Positions 1-8,142 are shown, counted from the stretch's first letter. The stretch: 28,364 nt of DNA from Prevotella sp. CAG:1185 (GCA_000436695.1 HF992520.1:1-28364), one strand, 5' to 3'. Notes: generated by a model from the sequence alone, not told the origin. Made by a program: numbers and translations.

Positions 1-308
1 TGGTGGACAGATACATTTATATTGACGATAAAATTCATTCAACAAGGTATGTCAAACTTTAAATTAAATCGCTACGTACATTCTGCTATAACAAAGTGCC
101 ACATGCCGACATACCATGAAACATAAACTGCGAGAAACTGCTTACACGTATTTTATCCCCTGTAAATAAATATGAGACGAGATGTCTGTAAAATACTTAT
201 TTATGCACTTTTATGCAACAATTCTGTATATTTATTCCTAAATTCCACAAAATATACAGATTTATTGAAAAATATATGCATTTTTCAGACTTATAGCAAC
301 AGAATTAT
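1..308. other. Left edge: possible tail of a truncated gene plus nhaC upstream region
   Basis: No complete gene is visible. On the plus strand two frames are open from the window edge. One stops at 60-62 and ends in ..RYIYIDDKIHSTRYVKL; the other stops at 124-126. Either could be the C-terminus of a gene lying mostly outside the window, and the stretch is too short to choose. A 10-bp perfect inverted repeat (CTGTATATTT at 224-233, its complement at 250-259) lies upstream of the nhaC promoter and could be an operator, but nothing else supports that. The nhaC frame stays open upstream to 172. Those codons run through this repeat and the promoter, so I treat them as non-coding. Confidence 0.3.
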
Positions 309-316
309 TACTTTTG
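309..316 (+). promoter_or_regulatory. Bacteroidetes-type -7 element of nhaC
   Basis: TACTTTTG matches TAnnTTTG exactly and lies 26 nt before the ATG at 343. No good -33 TTTG is seen at the usual spacing; the nearest candidate is the T-run at 281-285. The position supports the start at 343 rather than the longer reading frame from 172. Confidence 0.6.
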
Positions 317-342
317 CAGCCAAAAACTTCAATAGGTACATT

Positions 343-1806
343 ATGAACAAGAAAACAAGAATACCAAATCCTGCCGTTGCAATCACACCGCTAGTTGTGC
401 TCGTAGCCCTGCTGGCAATGGTAATTCCAACATTCGGAGGCGACGCACTGTTAGGCGGAAGTCAGGTGTCACTGCTCATCGCGTCGGCCGTATGCGTAGG
501 CATAGCCATGATAAAATACAACTATAAATGGAGCGTGCTCGAGGAAGGAATGGCCAAGAATATAAAAAAGGTTACTCCTGCCATTATTATACTTCTGCTC
601 ATTGGCGCCATATCCGGAACATGGATGCTGAGCGGAGTTGTGCCCACTCTGATATACTACGGCCTGCAGATTCTCACACCGCAGTTTTTTCTTGCATCGT
701 GCTGCATTATTTGCGCCATAGTGTCTGTCATCACAGGCAGTTCATGGACCACCATAGCCACAATAGGCATGGCGCTGCTGGGCATAGGCAAGGCACAAGG
801 ATTCGACGAAGGATGGATTGCAGGCGCAATAATATCGGGAGCCTACTTCGGCGACAAGATTTCGCCGCTGTCAGACACAACGGTGCTGGCTTCGTCTACC
901 ACAGGCACAAAGCTGTTCACCCACATACGATATATGCTGATAACCACAGTTCCGTCTATGGTCATAACCCTCGGCATATTTACAGTTGCCGGACTGACAA
1001 TGAGCCATACCGGCAATGAGCAGAGTGCCCTTTTTGCCGACACTCTGGCTCAGACATTCAATCTTTCGCCATGGCTGATGCTTGTGCCAATTGTCACCGG
1101 ATGCCTTATCCTTGCCAAGCTGCCGACCATCATCACGCTGTTCATCTCGTCGGTAGTGGCAGGAATATGCATATTAATCTTCCAGCCACAAATTCTGTTG
1201 CAGATTGTAGGCGGAGACGTACTCGACTTCGCCACAGGATTCAAGGCAATGATGACGTCGGTCTTCGGAAGCACATCACTCTCAACAGGCCATGCCGAAA
1301 TAGACGCTCTTGTGGCTACAAGAGGAATGCGCGGCATGATGGACACAATATGGCTAATTATATGTGCAATGTGTTTCGGAGGTGTTATGTCGGCCAGCAA
1401 CATGATAAGCAGCATAACAAATCTTTTTGTGAAATTTGTTCACAAGCCCAAAAGTGCAGTGTGCTCTACTGTGGGCGCAGGACTCTTTTTCAACGCCTGC
1501 ACTGCCGACCAATATCTATCTATCATTCTTACAGGCAACCTGTTTAAAGACCTATACCAAAGCCGCAGACTGGAGAGCAGGCTGCTTGGCCGTACTGTTG
1601 AGGACTCGGTTACTGTAACCTCCGTGCTCATACCATGGAACTCGTGCGGAATGACCCAGGCCACCGTGCTTGGAGTAGGCACTCCGACCTACCTGCCCTA
1701 TTGCTTCTTTAACATACTCAGTCCGCTGATGTCTATCTTCGTCGCGTTCACGGGATTTAAGATAAAACAGATTATCACGCAGCCAAAAGAAGAAACAACT
1801 GCCTAA
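343..1806 (+). CDS. nhaC: NhaC-family Na+/H+ antiporter
   Basis: The protein has 487 residues counted from ATG 343 and is an inner-membrane secondary transporter expected to exchange Na+ for H+. It is hydrophobic throughout, with about a dozen membrane segments. The family signature FGDKISPLSDTT is at about residues 169-180, after the TGSSWTT segment. Length is usual for NhaC. The reading frame could start at 172, but the extra 57 residues are encoded by AT-rich DNA containing the -7 box and an inverted repeat, so they are unlikely to be translated. The gene stands alone and converges on the downstream nuclease gene with a shared terminator. Sodium/proton exchange is inferred from the family; some NhaC relatives exchange malate/lactate or other ions. 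Confidence 0.9.
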   Translation: MNKKTRIPNPAVAITPLVVLVALLAMVIPTFGGDALLGGSQVSLLIASAVCVGIAMIKYNYKWSVLEEGMAKNIKKVTPAIIILLLIGAISGTWMLSGVVPTLIYYGLQILTPQFFLASCCIICAIVSVITGSSWTTIATIGMALLGIGKAQGFDEGWIAGAIISGAYFGDKISPLSDTTVLASSTTGTKLFTHIRYMLITTVPSMVITLGIFTVAGLTMSHTGNEQSALFADTLAQTFNLSPWLMLVPIVTGCLILAKLPTIITLFISSVVAGICILIFQPQILLQIVGGDVLDFATGFKAMMTSVFGSTSLSTGHAEIDALVATRGMRGMMDTIWLIICAMCFGGVMSASNMISSITNLFVKFVHKPKSAVCSTVGAGLFFNACTADQYLSIILTGNLFKDLYQSRRLESRLLGRTVEDSVTVTSVLIPWNSCGMTQATVLGVGTPTYLPYCFFNILSPLMSIFVAFTGFKIKQIITQPKEETTA

Positions 1807-1844
1807 ACACAGACACTGCATCAAGGCATACAATAAATAAAAAC

Positions 1845-1907
1845 TTAAAGAGCTTATCGGTATAGTCAGATTATCCATGTTAAGACTAATACCGGTAAGC
1901 TCTTTAA
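1845..1907. terminator. Bidirectional hairpin between nhaC and the nuclease gene
   Basis: A long inverted repeat pairs TTAAAGAGCTTATCGGTAT (1845-1863) with 1889-1907. The arms are 19 bp with a single G:U-type mismatch, and an inner TAGTC/GACTA pair extends the stem. It sits between two convergent stop codons, A-rich on one side and T-rich on the other, so it can act as a terminator for both genes. Confidence 0.8.
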
Positions 1908-1988
1908 ATATCAAAGAATTTGTTTTCAGCAATCACGCTGGCATTTTCAGTTATCTTTCTCGTTCACACTTGCTATAAGTTTATTAAT

Positions 1989-2852
1989 TTACCAATTTGC
2001 AATGTCGGCCGTAGCCTCAACCTTATTCTCAACATCGTCAGGAAGCGAAGGGAAGAAGTCGATGCCCGTGATGCGCTCCACCTCGTCAACCGTGTTGACA
2101 TAAGCGTCTTTAGGGCGGTTGCCTGAAGTGTTTTTATAAATAAAGCCTATTGCCTGCGGATCGTCGCCAGTGCGCAACACCACCTTGAAGAAAGCCTCAG
2201 GCACAACAACCTTGTTTTTTCCTATTGTCTTGTGTTTACCTTTATACAATATGGGACCGCAAACTATATACACGCCACCATATTTCTTAGCCCATTTACG
2301 GCATGCCATCTCCATCTCGTTCCAGTCGCCACGGTTAAGATTGCCGTTCTGAGGGCACATATTGGTAAACAGAAACGACTCTTCCATGGCTTTCTTGCTC
2401 CATTTATTGTCGGCAGCCGGACACATATGCCCACGGTCATAGCCCGAATTGTAATAATCCCAGTCAGTCGCACGCGGTTCAGGCACGTCAGTGTCTTCAG
2501 CAAAATCCACATCCGAACGCTTGGCACTGCCCTCTGTACGCTCTGCAGTAAGATGCCATGCCACCCAGTTGGGCAGACGTGTTGTCTTGTTATACGAAGC
2601 CACATAGCCCGTGCGTTCCAGCATCTGCTCCGGGGTTCCCTTTGGCGATGTCTGCATAACCAGTTTATCGTCGGCATCAACAGAAACAGAAGTTTCTTTT
2701 TCGCCTTTAGCTTCAATTTCATCTCTACTTACTTCCTCGGCCAGCGCCCTGCCAACTCCGTTGACCAGCGCCTTGTTGTGCTTTGAAAAATCGCACGAAC
2801 ACAATGCGACAATCGCGCACAGCCCAACTAAATAAATTCTAGCTTTACTCAT
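1989..2852 (-). CDS. DNA/RNA non-specific endonuclease (NUC1 family), predicted lipoprotein
   Basis: This 287-residue protein starts with a lipoprotein signal peptide ending in the lipobox LCSC (Cys20), so it is probably membrane-anchored outside the cytoplasm. The mature part carries the beta-beta-alpha-metal nuclease signature DRGHM at 139-143 (His142 is the expected general base). The N-rich metal-binding stretch FTNMCPQNGNLN follows at about 162-173, and Trp-Asn-Glu-Met-Glu downstream. Known members cut DNA and RNA without sequence specificity using Mg2+. A likely role is nucleotide scavenging or defence against foreign DNA in the periplasm or at the surface. It lies just downstream of the small-ORF unit but has its own candidate promoter. 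Confidence 0.88.
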   Translation of the reverse strand: MSKARIYLVGLCAIVALCSCDFSKHNKALVNGVGRALAEEVSRDEIEAKGEKETSVSVDADDKLVMQTSPKGTPEQMLERTGYVASYNKTTRLPNWVAWHLTAERTEGSAKRSDVDFAEDTDVPEPRATDWDYYNSGYDRGHMCPAADNKWSKKAMEESFLFTNMCPQNGNLNRGDWNEMEMACRKWAKKYGGVYIVCGPILYKGKHKTIGKNKVVVPEAFFKVVLRTGDDPQAIGFIYKNTSGNRPKDAYVNTVDEVERITGIDFFPSLPDDVENKVEATADIANW

Positions 2853-2860
2853 AACATCGG

Positions 2861-2892
2861 CGAAGATAACTATTTATAGGCTTATAAACAAA
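2861..2892 (-). promoter_or_regulatory. Candidate promoter of the nuclease gene
   Basis: Read on the minus strand, TTTG (2892-2889) and TATCTTCG (2868-2861) are separated by 20 bp. The first is a perfect -33 motif and the second is one mismatch from TAnnTTTG. The -33 motif is embedded at the end of the T-run of the preceding terminator. The -7 box ends only 8 nt before the ATG at 2852, so the transcript would have almost no leader. Confidence 0.45.
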
Positions 2893-2937
2893 AAAATCGG
2901 GCTGATTTTACAGCTTCCACTGTAACACCAGCCCGAC
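2889..2937 (-). terminator. Strong intrinsic terminator of the small-ORF transcript
   Basis: On the minus strand TCGGGCTG (complement of 2929-2936) pairs with its complement at 2897-2904. An inner TTACAG/CTGTAA pair extends the stem, and a run of T residues (2896-2890) follows. This is a textbook intrinsic terminator about 20 nt after the stop codon of the 34-codon ORF. Confidence 0.85.
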
Positions 2938-2956
2938 TCACTTATCCTACGTTAAC

Positions 2957-3061
2957 TTAAACTGGAATGTTTACGCGTCCGTAGTTGTACATTTTCAAAA
3001 CGTTCACACAATACTTGTTGAACTTCTTGTTGTCTAAAATCCTGTTAACAATCTTTTTCAT
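2957..3061 (-). CDS. Small protein or peptide of 34 residues, function unknown
   Basis: The ATG at 3061 opens a 34-codon frame beginning MKKIVNRILDNKKF, continuing through NKYCVNVLK and ending YNYGRVNIPV, with TAA at 2957-2959. The peptide is basic (Lys/Arg/Asn-rich) with one Cys and no obvious membrane segment. AGGAAAGG lies about 11 nt upstream of the ATG. The frame sits in a complete transcription unit: a consensus promoter at 3154-3184, a leader of about 90 nt and a strong terminator at 2889-2937. I recognise no family. It could be a genuine small protein, a leader or regulatory peptide, or an ORF carried on a regulatory RNA of roughly 250 nt. Confidence 0.55.
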   Translation of the reverse strand: MKKIVNRILDNKKFNKYCVNVLKMYNYGRVNIPV

Positions 3062-3153
3062 AATCTTTTTACCTTTCCTATTTTTTAGTTTCTACATGTA
3101 GGATGCATCTTCACATCCTTGTTATCCTTTATCCTTTTCCTTTATTTCTGATG

Positions 3154-3184
3154 CAAAGGTAATACCATTTTTAGCATGCTGAAA
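3154..3184 (-). promoter_or_regulatory. Promoter of the small-ORF unit, followed by a GGA-rich leader
   Basis: On the minus strand TACCTTTG (3161-3154) is an exact -7 motif. TTTC (3184-3181) lies 19 bp upstream as a near-match to the -33 motif. The predicted leader (about 3147 to 3062) is purine-rich, with repeated AAGGA-like motifs. It also holds a GGATG/CATCC hairpin and a 10-bp palindrome, CTACATGTAG. Confidence 0.65.
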
Positions 3185-3302
3185 CGTTTTTAGCCTTGAA
3201 TTTAGCTTTTTGAGCCGCTATTTTGACATGCGTCAAACCGGTTGATTTACATCAACGAAAATATGCCATAATGACACCTTATATAATAAAATGTATTTTT
3301 TA

Positions 3303-3334
3303 TTTGCTCATTATCCGCACTTATATTATTTTTG
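3303..3334 (+). promoter_or_regulatory. Promoter of the aguA-aguB genes
   Basis: TTTG (3303-3306), a 20-bp spacer and TATTTTTG (3327-3334) form a full consensus Bacteroidetes promoter. The start codon at 3398 would follow a leader of about 55 nt. Confidence 0.75.
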
Positions 3335-3397
3335 TAAAGTAATCAAGAATGGCGTAAGGCCATATGAAGGAACTTTAGTAAAATCAATATTTTAAGC

Positions 3398-4441
3398 ATG
3401 AACAACAATGCCACAATGCTGCCTGAATGGGCAAAACAAAGCGCAATACAGCTTACATGGCCCCACAAAGGCACCGACTGGCGTGATTATCTCGACGATA
3501 TCTGTGCCACATATGTAGAAATGGCTGATGCCATAACGCGATACGAGCAACTGCTTATAGTTTCTCCCGAACCGGAAGAAGTGAAAATGATGCTCAGTAA
3601 AAGACTGACAAAATGTCAGATGAACAACGTAGTTTTTCATAAATGCCCTACTGACGACACATGGGCACGCGATCACGGATTTATAACTCTCGGAAACGAC
3701 GGCACTTACAGCCTGCTCGACTTCTGTTTCAACGGATGGGGTAACAAGTTTAAGGCAGAATTAGACAACGCCATAAACCTAAGTCTTTATGAAAATTGTG
3801 TGATTGAAGGCAACTACGTAGACCATAACAACTTTGTGCTTGAAGGAGGATCAATAGAAAGTGACGGCCATGGAACCATATTTACAACAAGCCAGTGTCT
3901 GCTTGCTCCTAATCGCAACCAGCCGCTGACACGTGAAGAAATAGCACAACAACTCAGAAACATGCTTCATGCAGAACGCATTATATGGATTGACCACGGA
4001 CATCTTGACGGAGACGACACCGACGGGCACATCGATACACTGGTAAGGATTGCTCCGGATGACACCTTATTATATATAGGATGCGACGACAAGGACGACA
4101 GCCATTACGACGACCTGAAGCAAATGGAAGAACAACTAAAAACATTCCGCACGGCTGAAGGCAAGCCTTACAGGCTGTTGCGTCTGCCCATGCCTGCAGC
4201 GATTTATGATGACGGTGACAGACTGCCGGCCACTTATGCAAATTATGTAATACTAAACGGAGCCGTGATTTACCCGACATATAACCAGCCAGACAAGGAC
4301 GCCGAAGCGGAGAGTGTAATCAGAACGGCTTTTCCGGGCAGAGACATCATCGGCATAGACAGCCGTACCGTAATACGTCAGCACGGATCGTTGCACTGCT
4401 GCACAATGCAGCTTTATAGCAGAATTAACAAGAAACAATAA
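3398..4441 (+). CDS. aguA: Agmatine deiminase (peptidyl-arginine deiminase family)
   Basis: This 347-residue cytoplasmic enzyme is expected to hydrolyse agmatine to N-carbamoylputrescine and ammonia. Family features are visible in order: the N-terminal WPH motif (LTWPHKGTDW), the DTWARDHG substrate-binding segment, LEGGSIESDG, DHGHLDGDDTDGHID and a C-terminal HGSLHCCTMQ. In that last motif Cys334 aligns with the catalytic Cys. Length is typical. Its partner N-carbamoylputrescine amidase starts 98 bp downstream on the same strand, which strongly supports agmatine rather than peptidyl-arginine as substrate. No signal peptide is present, unlike the secreted Porphyromonas peptidyl-arginine deiminase. 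Confidence 0.92.
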   Translation: MNNNATMLPEWAKQSAIQLTWPHKGTDWRDYLDDICATYVEMADAITRYEQLLIVSPEPEEVKMMLSKRLTKCQMNNVVFHKCPTDDTWARDHGFITLGNDGTYSLLDFCFNGWGNKFKAELDNAINLSLYENCVIEGNYVDHNNFVLEGGSIESDGHGTIFTTSQCLLAPNRNQPLTREEIAQQLRNMLHAERIIWIDHGHLDGDDTDGHIDTLVRIAPDDTLLYIGCDDKDDSHYDDLKQMEEQLKTFRTAEGKPYRLLRLPMPAAIYDDGDRLPATYANYVILNGAVIYPTYNQPDKDAEAESVIRTAFPGRDIIGIDSRTVIRQHGSLHCCTMQLYSRINKKQ

Positions 4442-4539
4442 ATTAATCATATTATTAATTACAACAAGTCATGGCGCATTATACAGCCAACGCGCCTATG
4501 CCATAACAGGAAAACAATACCATACAATAAATATTGACA

Positions 4540-5415
4540 ATGAAAACAGGAATAATACAACAGCATAACACTGCCGACAGAAAATATAATATACAACGCC
4601 TTGCAGAAGGTATAAAGGCTCTTGCATCAGAAGGAGCAGAACTGATAATACTTCAGGAGTTGCATAACTCTCTGTATTTCTGTCAGGTAGAAAACGTAAA
4701 CAACTTTGACCTGGCAGAACCTATACCTGGTCCGTCAACCGATTTTTTTGGTAAACTGGCCAAAGAATATGGCGTTGTCATAGTAACTTCACTCTTTGAA
4801 AAGCGTGCTGCCGGACTTTATCACAATACAGCCGTCGTTATTGAACGCGACGGAACAATAGCCGGAAAATACCGAAAGATGCATATTCCAGATGATCCTG
4901 CATACTATGAGAAGTTTTATTTCACCCCCGGCGACTTAGGTTTTCATCCCATCGACACTTCTATAGGACGCCTCGGAGTGCTTGTATGTTGGGATCAATG
5001 GTATCCTGAAGCAGCACGTCTGATGGCTCTTCAAGGAGCAGAAATGCTTATCTATCCTACAGCCATAGGATTTGAAAGCTCTGACGATCCTGCTGAACAG
5101 CAGCGCCAGCGTGAGGCATGGACTACAGTTCAGCGCGGTCATGCCGTAGCTAACGGGCTTCCTGTTGTTGCTGTTAACCGCGTTGGACATGAGACAGATC
5201 CGTCGGGAATGACTGGGGGCATAGATTTCTGGGGAAGTTCATTTGTTGCCGGACCACAGGGTGAACTGCTATACAGGGCATCTGACACAGAAGAAGAGCG
5301 AAAAGTTATCGACATTGACCTTGCCCACAGCGAGCAGGTGCGCCGTTGGTGGCCATTTCTTCGCGACCGCCGCATAGATAAATATACAGATATAGTAAAG
5401 CGATTTATCGACTGA
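4540..5415 (+). CDS. aguB: N-carbamoylputrescine amidase (nitrilase superfamily)
   Basis: This protein has 291 residues from ATG 4540; a TTG six bases upstream is a less likely start. It belongs to the carbon-nitrogen hydrolase superfamily, with the Glu-Lys-Cys triad readable as Glu40 (LQELHN), Lys113 (KYRKMHIPDD) and Cys150 (LVCWDQWYPE). It should hydrolyse N-carbamoylputrescine to putrescine, CO2 and ammonia, completing the pathway begun by the adjacent agmatine deiminase. Length and motifs match the plant and bacterial AguB group closely. It is probably co-transcribed with aguA; no separate promoter is seen in the 98-bp gap. Confidence 0.93.
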   Translation: MKTGIIQQHNTADRKYNIQRLAEGIKALASEGAELIILQELHNSLYFCQVENVNNFDLAEPIPGPSTDFFGKLAKEYGVVIVTSLFEKRAAGLYHNTAVVIERDGTIAGKYRKMHIPDDPAYYEKFYFTPGDLGFHPIDTSIGRLGVLVCWDQWYPEAARLMALQGAEMLIYPTAIGFESSDDPAEQQRQREAWTTVQRGHAVANGLPVVAVNRVGHETDPSGMTGGIDFWGSSFVAGPQGELLYRASDTEEERKVIDIDLAHSEQVRRWWPFLRDRRIDKYTDIVKRFID

Positions 5416-5469
5416 GACATAAATTAATGAAGTTAAATTCATAATGTCGTATATGTCCCATTCGTCTCA
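5413..5469 (+). terminator. Stem-loop region after aguB
   Basis: TGAGAC at 5413-5418, which includes the aguB stop codon, pairs with GTCTCA at 5464-5469. Inner GACAT/ATGTC and ATGAA/TTCAT pairs suggest a branched or extended hairpin filling most of the gap to the next gene. There is no T-run, so it may be a weak terminator or an RNA-processing or stability element. Confidence 0.35.
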
Positions 5470-5487
5470 TTAATAAATTAATGATCA

Positions 5488-6267
5488 ATGGAAGGAATAA
5501 TTTTAGGACTACTCATACCATTCATGGGCACAATGTTAGGTTCGGCATTCGTGTTTTTCATGAAGAAAGAGATGCCGTCTCTGCTTCAGAAAGCCCTTCT
5601 AGGATTTGCCTCCGGAGTAATGGTGGCAGCTTCGGTATGGTCACTTCTGATTCCAAGCATGGATATGTGCAGTCACATGGACAAATGGTCTGTTATGCCT
5701 GCTGCCGTAGGATTTATTGCAGGAGTATGTTTTTTACTGGCAATCGACTATATCACGCCTCATCTCCACCTTGGCAAATCAAAGCCTGAAGGTCCGCGCA
5801 GCCACCTCTCACGTACTGCAATGCTGTCGCTTGCCGTTACAATTCATAATCTTCCTGAAGGCATGGCGGTAGGCGTTGTACTTGCAGGAGCCATGCAAAG
5901 CGGAGCAGGAATAACAGCAGCCGCAGCACTGGCAATGTCGCTCGGTATTGCTATACAAAACATTCCTGAAGGTGCCATAATATCAATGCCCATGAGAGCC
6001 GAAGGCAACAGCAGGATAAAATCTTTTATATTAGGCAGTCTGAGCGGAATAGTTGAACCTATAGGCGGCATTATTGTCATTCTGCTAGCATCAATGATGA
6101 CACCAGTATTGCCTTATCTCCTTGCATTTGCAGCAGGCGCAATGCTGTATGTTGTTGTTGAAGAGCTTATACCCGAAGCATCTGAAGGCGAACATTCAAA
6201 CATCGGCGTAATAGGCTTCTCTGCCGGCTTTGTCCTCATGATGATTCTTGACGTCGTCCTGGGATAA
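5488..6267 (+). CDS. ZIP-family divalent metal transporter
   Basis: This 259-residue membrane protein has about eight hydrophobic segments. The ZIP signatures are HNLPEG at 120-125 and NIPEG at 158-162, the metal-binding positions of transmembrane helices 4 and 5. A short His-containing loop (TPHLHLG) lies at about 90-96. Family members (ZupT, GufA-like) import zinc, iron or manganese into the cytoplasm. The gene follows aguB by 72 bp, but no functional link to polyamines is evident. It converges on the Dxs-like gene, with a long inverted repeat between them. Confidence 0.88.
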   Translation: MEGIILGLLIPFMGTMLGSAFVFFMKKEMPSLLQKALLGFASGVMVAASVWSLLIPSMDMCSHMDKWSVMPAAVGFIAGVCFLLAIDYITPHLHLGKSKPEGPRSHLSRTAMLSLAVTIHNLPEGMAVGVVLAGAMQSGAGITAAAALAMSLGIAIQNIPEGAIISMPMRAEGNSRIKSFILGSLSGIVEPIGGIIVILLASMMTPVLPYLLAFAAGAMLYVVVEELIPEASEGEHSNIGVIGFSAGFVLMMILDVVLG

Positions 6268-6274
6268 GGATTAT

Positions 6275-6380
6275 AATTGAGAATGGAGAATTGAAAATGG
6301 AGAATTATGATTACCTTTAGTGATAATTAAGCAACAAGACAAATCATAATTCTCCATTCTCCACTCTCAATTCTCAATTT
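6275..6380. repeat. Inverted GAGAATGG-type repeat, likely bidirectional terminator
   Basis: The left arm (about 6275-6312) is made of GAGAATGGAGAATT-type units. The right arm (about 6342-6380) is its imperfect complement, built from AATTCTCCATTCTCC. The arms flank a loop of about 30 bp between two convergent genes. The repeated short unit suggests an intergenic simple-repeat family rather than a unique terminator. A similar but different structure lies at 21452-21715. Confidence 0.65.
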
Positions 6381-6381
6381 T

Positions 6382-8142
6382 CTAAATAAGCTTTAGAACA
6401 TCTTCTACTATCTGGTCTTCTGTAAGATGATTGTCATGTAACAGCTGATTTACGTCATATCTGTCGTAAAGAGCCTTGCGGACGCCAAAGCATATCGTCT
6501 TCATTTCCGAAGGTCCATAATAACGGCTGATACGCTCACCGAAACCTCCGTCAATACATCCGTCTTCTATCGTGACAACTAGTTTATGATCTTTCTTTAG
6601 ACTTTCAAGCATCTCCTCGTCTATACCAGAAACGAAACGCGGATTGATCAGTGTTGCGTTTATGCCCTTGTCTGACAGCATATCAACAACCTTCTCTCCC
6701 TTCTGATAAAAGTCGCCAAGAGCAATAACAGCAACAGTGTCGCCCTTCTTGTTCATCTTAAACTTATTCAGCTGACTGTAATCTGTGTCATAATTTTCAT
6801 CACTATGTGCCACAAGAGCCTCAGGTATACGTATTGCAACAGGATATTTGGTCTGTTCTATAGCCCAATCTTCCATCGCAACAAACTCCTCATAGGTGGT
6901 AGGAGCAAGATAAACGAGATTAGGAATGTGGCTCAACATCGGTATGTCGAAGAAACAGATGTGTGTTATGTCGTTCATTCCATAGACTGAAGCACCTACA
7001 ACATTGATTACAGCTGCATTTCCGTTCACACAAAGATCTTGGGCGATTTGGTCGTATGTACGCTGAATAAATGTGGCATAAGTTGTATAAACAGGGCGTA
7101 CACCACCTTTTGCCATACCAGAACTCAACGCTACAGCCTCTTCCTCAGCAATGCCGACATCAATATACTGTCGTCCCATCTGTTTTCTTATCTCAGGAGT
7201 AAATCCGGCTCCTCCCGGAACTGCGGAAACGACGGCAACCAAATGCGGATCATTCTTTGCCTTTTCAGAAAGATATTTGCCGATAAGTGGCGGAAAATAC
7301 TCTTCGTCATCTCCTGCCGAAGGTTTCACCTTGCCGGTTTTAAGGTCAAAAGGCATGCTCCAGTGAAATTTCTCTTTGTTCTCAACAGCAGGAGCATAGC
7401 CATGTCCTTTTTCTGTGTGTATATGAACAACAACAGGGCGTGTTGCGTCTTTTACCTGTTTAAATGCAGCAATCAGAGAAACAATATCGTTGCCGTCTTC
7501 AACATACATATAGTCAAGTCCCATTGACTTAAAGAAGTTAAGCTCTGCCTTTCCTCCAGTCTCACGCAGCAGTTTTAGATTGCCATACAGTCCTCCGTGA
7601 TTCTCGGCAATAGACATCTCATTGTCGTTTACCACAATTATCATATTTGTTCCTATCTCAGCAGCCATATCAAAGCCTTCAAAAGCCTCACCGCCGCTCA
7701 AAGAACCGTCGCCTATAACAGCCACGATATTCTCTTTACCGCCACGTATGTCACGTGCCTTTTGCAAACCTGTGGCCAAGGCTACCGACGTAGAAGTGTG
7801 TCCTATCTCAAAACTGTCATATTCAGGTGATTCAACAGGTGAACTATAGCCCGAAACTTCATCAAAGCGCTTATCATCAAGATAACCATAAGCACGGCCT
7901 GTAAGCATCTTGTAAGGATAAACCTGATGCGATACATCAAACACTATCTTATCTTCAGGAACGTCAAAAACGTATGCAAGAGCTATTGTTGCCTCTGTAA
8001 TACCGAGATTCGGGCCGACATGACCACCATGATTGCTTACACGATTAAGTACACCTTCACGAATTTCTCCTGCAAGAATGTCGAGCTGCTCCATCGTCAA
8101 CTTGCGCACATCTTGCGGACATTTAATTTTCTCCAAATACAT
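6382..8142 (-). CDS. dxs: 1-deoxy-D-xylulose-5-phosphate synthase-like TPP enzyme (short form)
   Basis: This 586-residue thiamine-diphosphate enzyme is of the Dxs/transketolase family. Visible features are GGHVGPNLG near 39-47, DVSHQ at 69-73, GHTSTS at 114-119, and the TPP/Mg motif GDGSLSGGEAFEG (from 144) with NDN at 172-174. The transketolase pyrimidine domain starts near 300, and RIP, equivalent to the substrate-binding Arg, lies near 440. Canonical Dxs is about 620-640 residues and has DVGHQ, HSSTS and RYPRG. This protein is shorter and differs at each of these, so it may be a paralogue with altered substrate use. Canonical members condense pyruvate and glyceraldehyde-3-phosphate for isoprenoid, thiamine and pyridoxal synthesis. 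Confidence 0.75.
   Translation of the reverse strand: MYLEKIKCPQDVRKLTMEQLDILAGEIREGVLNRVSNHGGHVGPNLGITEATIALAYVFDVPEDKIVFDVSHQVYPYKMLTGRAYGYLDDKRFDEVSGYSSPVESPEYDSFEIGHTSTSVALATGLQKARDIRGGKENIVAVIGDGSLSGGEAFEGFDMAAEIGTNMIIVVNDNEMSIAENHGGLYGNLKLLRETGGKAELNFFKSMGLDYMYVEDGNDIVSLIAAFKQVKDATRPVVVHIHTEKGHGYAPAVENKEKFHWSMPFDLKTGKVKPSAGDDEEYFPPLIGKYLSEKAKNDPHLVAVVSAVPGGAGFTPEIRKQMGRQYIDVGIAEEEAVALSSGMAKGGVRPVYTTYATFIQRTYDQIAQDLCVNGNAAVINVVGASVYGMNDITHICFFDIPMLSHIPNLVYLAPTTYEEFVAMEDWAIEQTKYPVAIRIPEALVAHSDENYDTDYSQLNKFKMNKKGDTVAVIALGDFYQKGEKVVDMLSDKGINATLINPRFVSGIDEEMLESLKKDHKLVVTIEDGCIDGGFGERISRYYGPSEMKTICFGVRKALYDRYDVNQLLHDNHLTEDQIVEDVLKLI

Noticed and set aside
172..342. N-terminal extension of the NhaC frame
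   Set aside because: The codons overlap an exact -7 box and an inverted repeat, and the family starts at MNKKTRIPNP (ATG 343).
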